Assembly (NCBI RefSeq): GCF_003610895.1
Contig: NZ_MCAS01000014.1
Span: forward strand, 62,001-126,000
DNA length: 64,000 bases
Source: Paraburkholderia fungorum
Lineage (GTDB): Bacteria > Pseudomonadota > Gammaproteobacteria > Burkholderiales > Burkholderiaceae
Reading direction: 5' to 3'
Below are positions 61,519-64,000 of the stretch, piece by piece. The notes beneath the pieces are model-generated. The model was not told the DNA's origin. It ran no database searches and saw only the letters and a list, made by a program, of their open reading frames with translations. Made by a program: the position numbers and the translations under genes. Position 1 is the first letter of the stretch. Every line of letters starts with the position of its first letter.

Positions 61519-62556
61519 ATGGAATACATTCGCCTTGGCCACTCGGGCCTGAAGGTTTCGCGTCTGTGTCTTGGCACGATGAACATGGGCACGCCGCAAT
61601 GGAAGCCGTGGATTTTCGATGAAGCGCAGAGCGAGCCGATCGTGCGTCACGCGCTCGAAGCCGGCGTCAATTTCATCGACCTCGCTGATTTCTACTCGAC
61701 AGGTGTGGGTGAAGAAGTGGTGGGGCGCATTCTGAAGCGCATCGCCCGCCGCGAGGAAATCGTCGTGACGACCAAGGTCGGTTATGACATGGGCACGTAT
61801 CAGAACGCCGGCGGCCACTCGCGCAAGCACATCATGGATGGCATCGACGCGTCGCTCACACGTCTCGGTATGGACTACGTCGACATCTACATGCTGCATT
61901 TCTTCGACGTGAATACGCCTGTTGAAGAGACCATGGGTGCGCTCAACGACATCGTGTGCGCGGGTAAGGCTCGCTACATCGGCGTATCGACGATGTACAC
62001 GTGGCAGTTCGCCAAGATCATGCAAGTGTGCGAGCGCAACGGCTGGCACAAGCCGATCAACATGCAGTTGCAACTCAACCTTGCCTATCGCGAGGAAGAG
62101 CGCGAGATGATTCCGTACTGCCAGGATCAGGGCGTCGGCGTGTCGGTGTTCAGTCCGCTGGCTCGCGGGTTGCTGACTTGCGATCCTAACTCGACGCGTA
62201 ACCAGACCGACTTCTTCACCGCGCAGATGTACGGCGATACGGCGTCGCGTGAGATTGCCGCGTCGGTGGCGCGCGTAGCGGCGCGGCGTGGTGTGTCGGC
62301 GGCGCAGATTGCGCAGGCCTGGGTGCTCAATCACGGCGGCGTAGCGAGCATGCTGGTCGGTGCGGATACGCCGGCGCAGTTCGACAGCGCGTTGGCGGCA
62401 CTCGGCACGAAATTCAGTGCGGACGAGCTCTTCGAGCTCGAACGCAATTACACGCCGTGCGATCTGATCAATGACTACACCGCGGGCAAACGCATCGCAC
62501 GCGAGCCACGGCTTGCGCAAGGCGCGTTCGTCGAGGATCTGGAGAAGGCGGCATGA
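61519..62556 (+). CDS. Aldo/keto reductase
   Basis: 345 residues from the ATG at 61519 (AAGGAG site). The catalytic tetrad is complete: D54 and Y59 (FIDLADFYSTG), K86 (TTKVGYD) and H127 (YMLHFFD). The C-terminal NADPH-binding loop (MLVGADTPAQFDSALAALG) is of the AKR7/Tas-like group. It may reduce a reactive aldehyde or ketone. The aldehyde dehydrogenase gene overlaps its stop by four bases (ATGA), so the two are translationally coupled. Confidence 0.92.
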   Translation: MEYIRLGHSGLKVSRLCLGTMNMGTPQWKPWIFDEAQSEPIVRHALEAGVNFIDLADFYSTGVGEEVVGRILKRIARREEIVVTTKVGYDMGTYQNAGGHSRKHIMDGIDASLTRLGMDYVDIYMLHFFDVNTPVEETMGALNDIVCAGKARYIGVSTMYTWQFAKIMQVCERNGWHKPINMQLQLNLAYREEEREMIPYCQDQGVGVSVFSPLARGLLTCDPNSTRNQTDFFTAQMYGDTASREIAASVARVAARRGVSAAQIAQAWVLNHGGVASMLVGADTPAQFDSALAALGTKFSADELFELERNYTPCDLINDYTAGKRIAREPRLAQGAFVEDLEKAA

Positions 62557-63992
62557 ACGAATTTCTCCGCACAGGGCATTACATTGGTGGCGAGTGGTAC
62601 GAAAGCGCGAGCACGTATCCCGTTCTGAATCCCGCGACCGGCGAGATCGTCGCTCAAGTCGCCAAAGGCGGCGCTGCGGAAACGGAGCAGGCCGTTGCCG
62701 CAGCCGAGCGTGCGTTTCCGGCGTGGCGTCGGTTGACCGCAAAGGAGCGCGGCGCACGCGTCAAACGCTGGGGCGAATTGATGCTCGAGAACCGCGACGC
62801 GCTCGCCGAACTGCTGACGCTCGAACAAGGCAAGCCGCTTGCCGAGGCGCGCGGCGAAGTCGGCTATGCGGCGAGCTTCTTCGAATGGTTCGCCGAGGAA
62901 GCCAAGCGCAGTTACGGCGACGTGATCCCCAGCCCGAATCCGAACGCGAAGATCATCGTCACGCGCGAACCGGTGGGCGTGGTCGCGGCGATCACGCCGT
63001 GGAATTTCCCGCTCGCGATGATTACGCGTAAGGCCGGCCCTGCGCTCGCAGCGGGCTGCACGATGGTGCTCAAGCCGTCGGAAGAGACGCCGTTGTCGGC
63101 GTTCGCACTGGCCGTGCTCGCTGACAGAGCGGGCATTCCGGCTGGCGTGTTCAATATCGTCTCCGGCGATGCCGTGGCGATCGGCGGCGTGCTGACTGAA
63201 TCGGAAGTGGTGCGCAAGCTCTCGTTCACCGGCTCGACACGGGTGGGAAAACTGCTTGCAAAGCAGTCGGCCGATACGCTGAAGAAGCTGTCGCTGGAGC
63301 TTGGCGGCAACGCGCCGTTCATCGTCTTCGACGACGCGGATATCGACGCCGCCGTGCAAGGTGCGATGGCCTCGAAGTTTCGCAACACCGGACAGACCTG
63401 TGTGTGCGTGAACCGCTTCTACGTGCAGGACGGTATCTACGACGCGTTCACACTGGCCTTGACCAAAGCCGTGCGCCAGATGCGCGTTGGCAATGCGTTG
63501 CAAGGCGAGGTCGAGCAAGGTCCACTGATCAATCAGGCGGCGCTGAAGAAGGTGGAAGCGCACGTCGCCGATGCGCTGCAAAAAGGCGCGAAGGTTTTGA
63601 CCGGCGCAAAACCGCACGCGCTCGGTGGCACGTTTTACGAGCCGACCGTGTTGGTCGACGCATCTGATTCGATGTTGATCGCAAAGGAGGAAACCTTTGG
63701 ACCGGTCGCGGCGTGTTTCCGCTTCAAGTCTGAAGACGAAGCGATCACCGCCGCCAACGACACGCCGTTCGGTCTCTCCGCATACTTCTACACGCGCGAC
63801 CTCGCGCGCGCATGGCGGGTTGCTGAAGCGCTGGAGAGCGGCATGGTCGGCATCAACGAGGGCATTCTGTCGACCGAAGTCGCACCCTTCGGCGGTGTCA
63901 AACAGTCGGGCCTTGGTCGCGAAGGTTCGAAGTACGGGCTCGATGAATACACCGAACTGAAGTACATGTTGATGGGCGGCCTCGGACGCTGA
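62553..63992 (+). CDS. NAD(P)-dependent aldehyde dehydrogenase, succinate-semialdehyde type
   Basis: 479 residues. ALDH catalytic residues: N151 (ITPWNFPLAM), K174 (VLKPSEETP), E249 (LELGGNAPF) and nucleophile C283 (NTGQTCVCVNR). FTGSTRVGKLLAKQSADTLKKLSLELGG and the end EYTELKYMLMGG fit the GabD (succinate-semialdehyde dehydrogenase) branch. It overlaps the aldo/keto reductase gene by ATGA, so aldehyde reduction and oxidation are offered in one operon. Complete within the window, ending eight bases before its right edge. Confidence 0.93.
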   Translation: MNEFLRTGHYIGGEWYESASTYPVLNPATGEIVAQVAKGGAAETEQAVAAAERAFPAWRRLTAKERGARVKRWGELMLENRDALAELLTLEQGKPLAEARGEVGYAASFFEWFAEEAKRSYGDVIPSPNPNAKIIVTREPVGVVAAITPWNFPLAMITRKAGPALAAGCTMVLKPSEETPLSAFALAVLADRAGIPAGVFNIVSGDAVAIGGVLTESEVVRKLSFTGSTRVGKLLAKQSADTLKKLSLELGGNAPFIVFDDADIDAAVQGAMASKFRNTGQTCVCVNRFYVQDGIYDAFTLALTKAVRQMRVGNALQGEVEQGPLINQAALKKVEAHVADALQKGAKVLTGAKPHALGGTFYEPTVLVDASDSMLIAKEETFGPVAACFRFKSEDEAITAANDTPFGLSAYFYTRDLARAWRVAEALESGMVGINEGILSTEVAPFGGVKQSGLGREGSKYGLDEYTELKYMLMGGLGR

Positions 63993-64000
63993 TCGTCAAC

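Noticed and set aside
61276..62757. Minus-strand open frame (493 codons) across the Fae, AKR and aldehyde dehydrogenase genes
   Set aside because: Antisense to three clear enzymes; no domain visible.

Overview
The window is a high-GC proteobacterial chromosome segment of the Burkholderia/Paraburkholderia type. This rests on the Burkholderia-style general porin, the H-NS protein with a C-terminal TWSGRGRSPGW motif, the very large LysR complement, the many MFS carriers and the paralogous sugar-acid and acyl-CoA gene sets. The genus is an inference; there is no rRNA in the window to confirm it. I found no tRNA, rRNA, CRISPR array or intact insertion sequence.

Layout. 0-4.7 kb: a CheX-like phosphatase with its CheY, a class II glutamine amidotransferase and a porin. 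3.7-11.1 kb: a LysR regulator divergent from a five-gene sugar-acid-type operon (MFS, SDR, IlvD/Edd dehydratase, beta-hydroxyacid dehydrogenase, second MFS). 11.1-17.4 kb: an atypical orphan response regulator, an SDR, a GlxA-type regulator divergent from an HD-domain hydrolase, a Met-rich exported protein and a Na+/H+ antiporter. 17.5-20.6 kb: an AT-richer accessory island with PAAR spike proteins (one remnant, one intact, one frameshifted), a GH24 lysozyme and an LprI-like inhibitor, bracketed by three copies of a roughly 65-bp repeat. 20.5-28 kb: a GntR regulator with two matching palindromic operators, divergent from a serine-glyoxylate-type aminotransferase, MFS, FAH-like hydratase and large FAD/Fe-S oxidase. 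28-43 kb: regulators and transporters, a CoA-transferase/enoyl-CoA hydratase pair, a LysE exporter and a YcaQ glycosylase. 43-49 kb: a cNMP-binding/TrxR-like flavoprotein, a DedA-rhodanese fusion and an Aer-like chemoreceptor. 49-58.5 kb: an RcsC-like hybrid kinase, an alpha/beta hydrolase, a GntP permease divergent from a sigma-54 activator, and small proteins. 58.5-64 kb: a beta-lactamase-fold hydrolase, H-NS, then a formaldehyde-activating-enzyme homologue followed by an aldo/keto reductase and an aldehyde dehydrogenase.

The most unusual region is the PAAR-lysozyme-inhibitor island with its flanking repeats, which reads as a type VI secretion effector/immunity cargo module without the rest of the apparatus. 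Three non-coding repeat families also stand out: a 21-bp motif present eight times between genes, a cluster of hairpin units at 31.05-31.22 kb, and the TTGTCCACA/TGTGGACAA palindromic repeat around the island. Two candidate sigma-54 promoters (before the GntP gene and before a 67-aa protein) and several perfect hairpins that run into stop codons are also listed.
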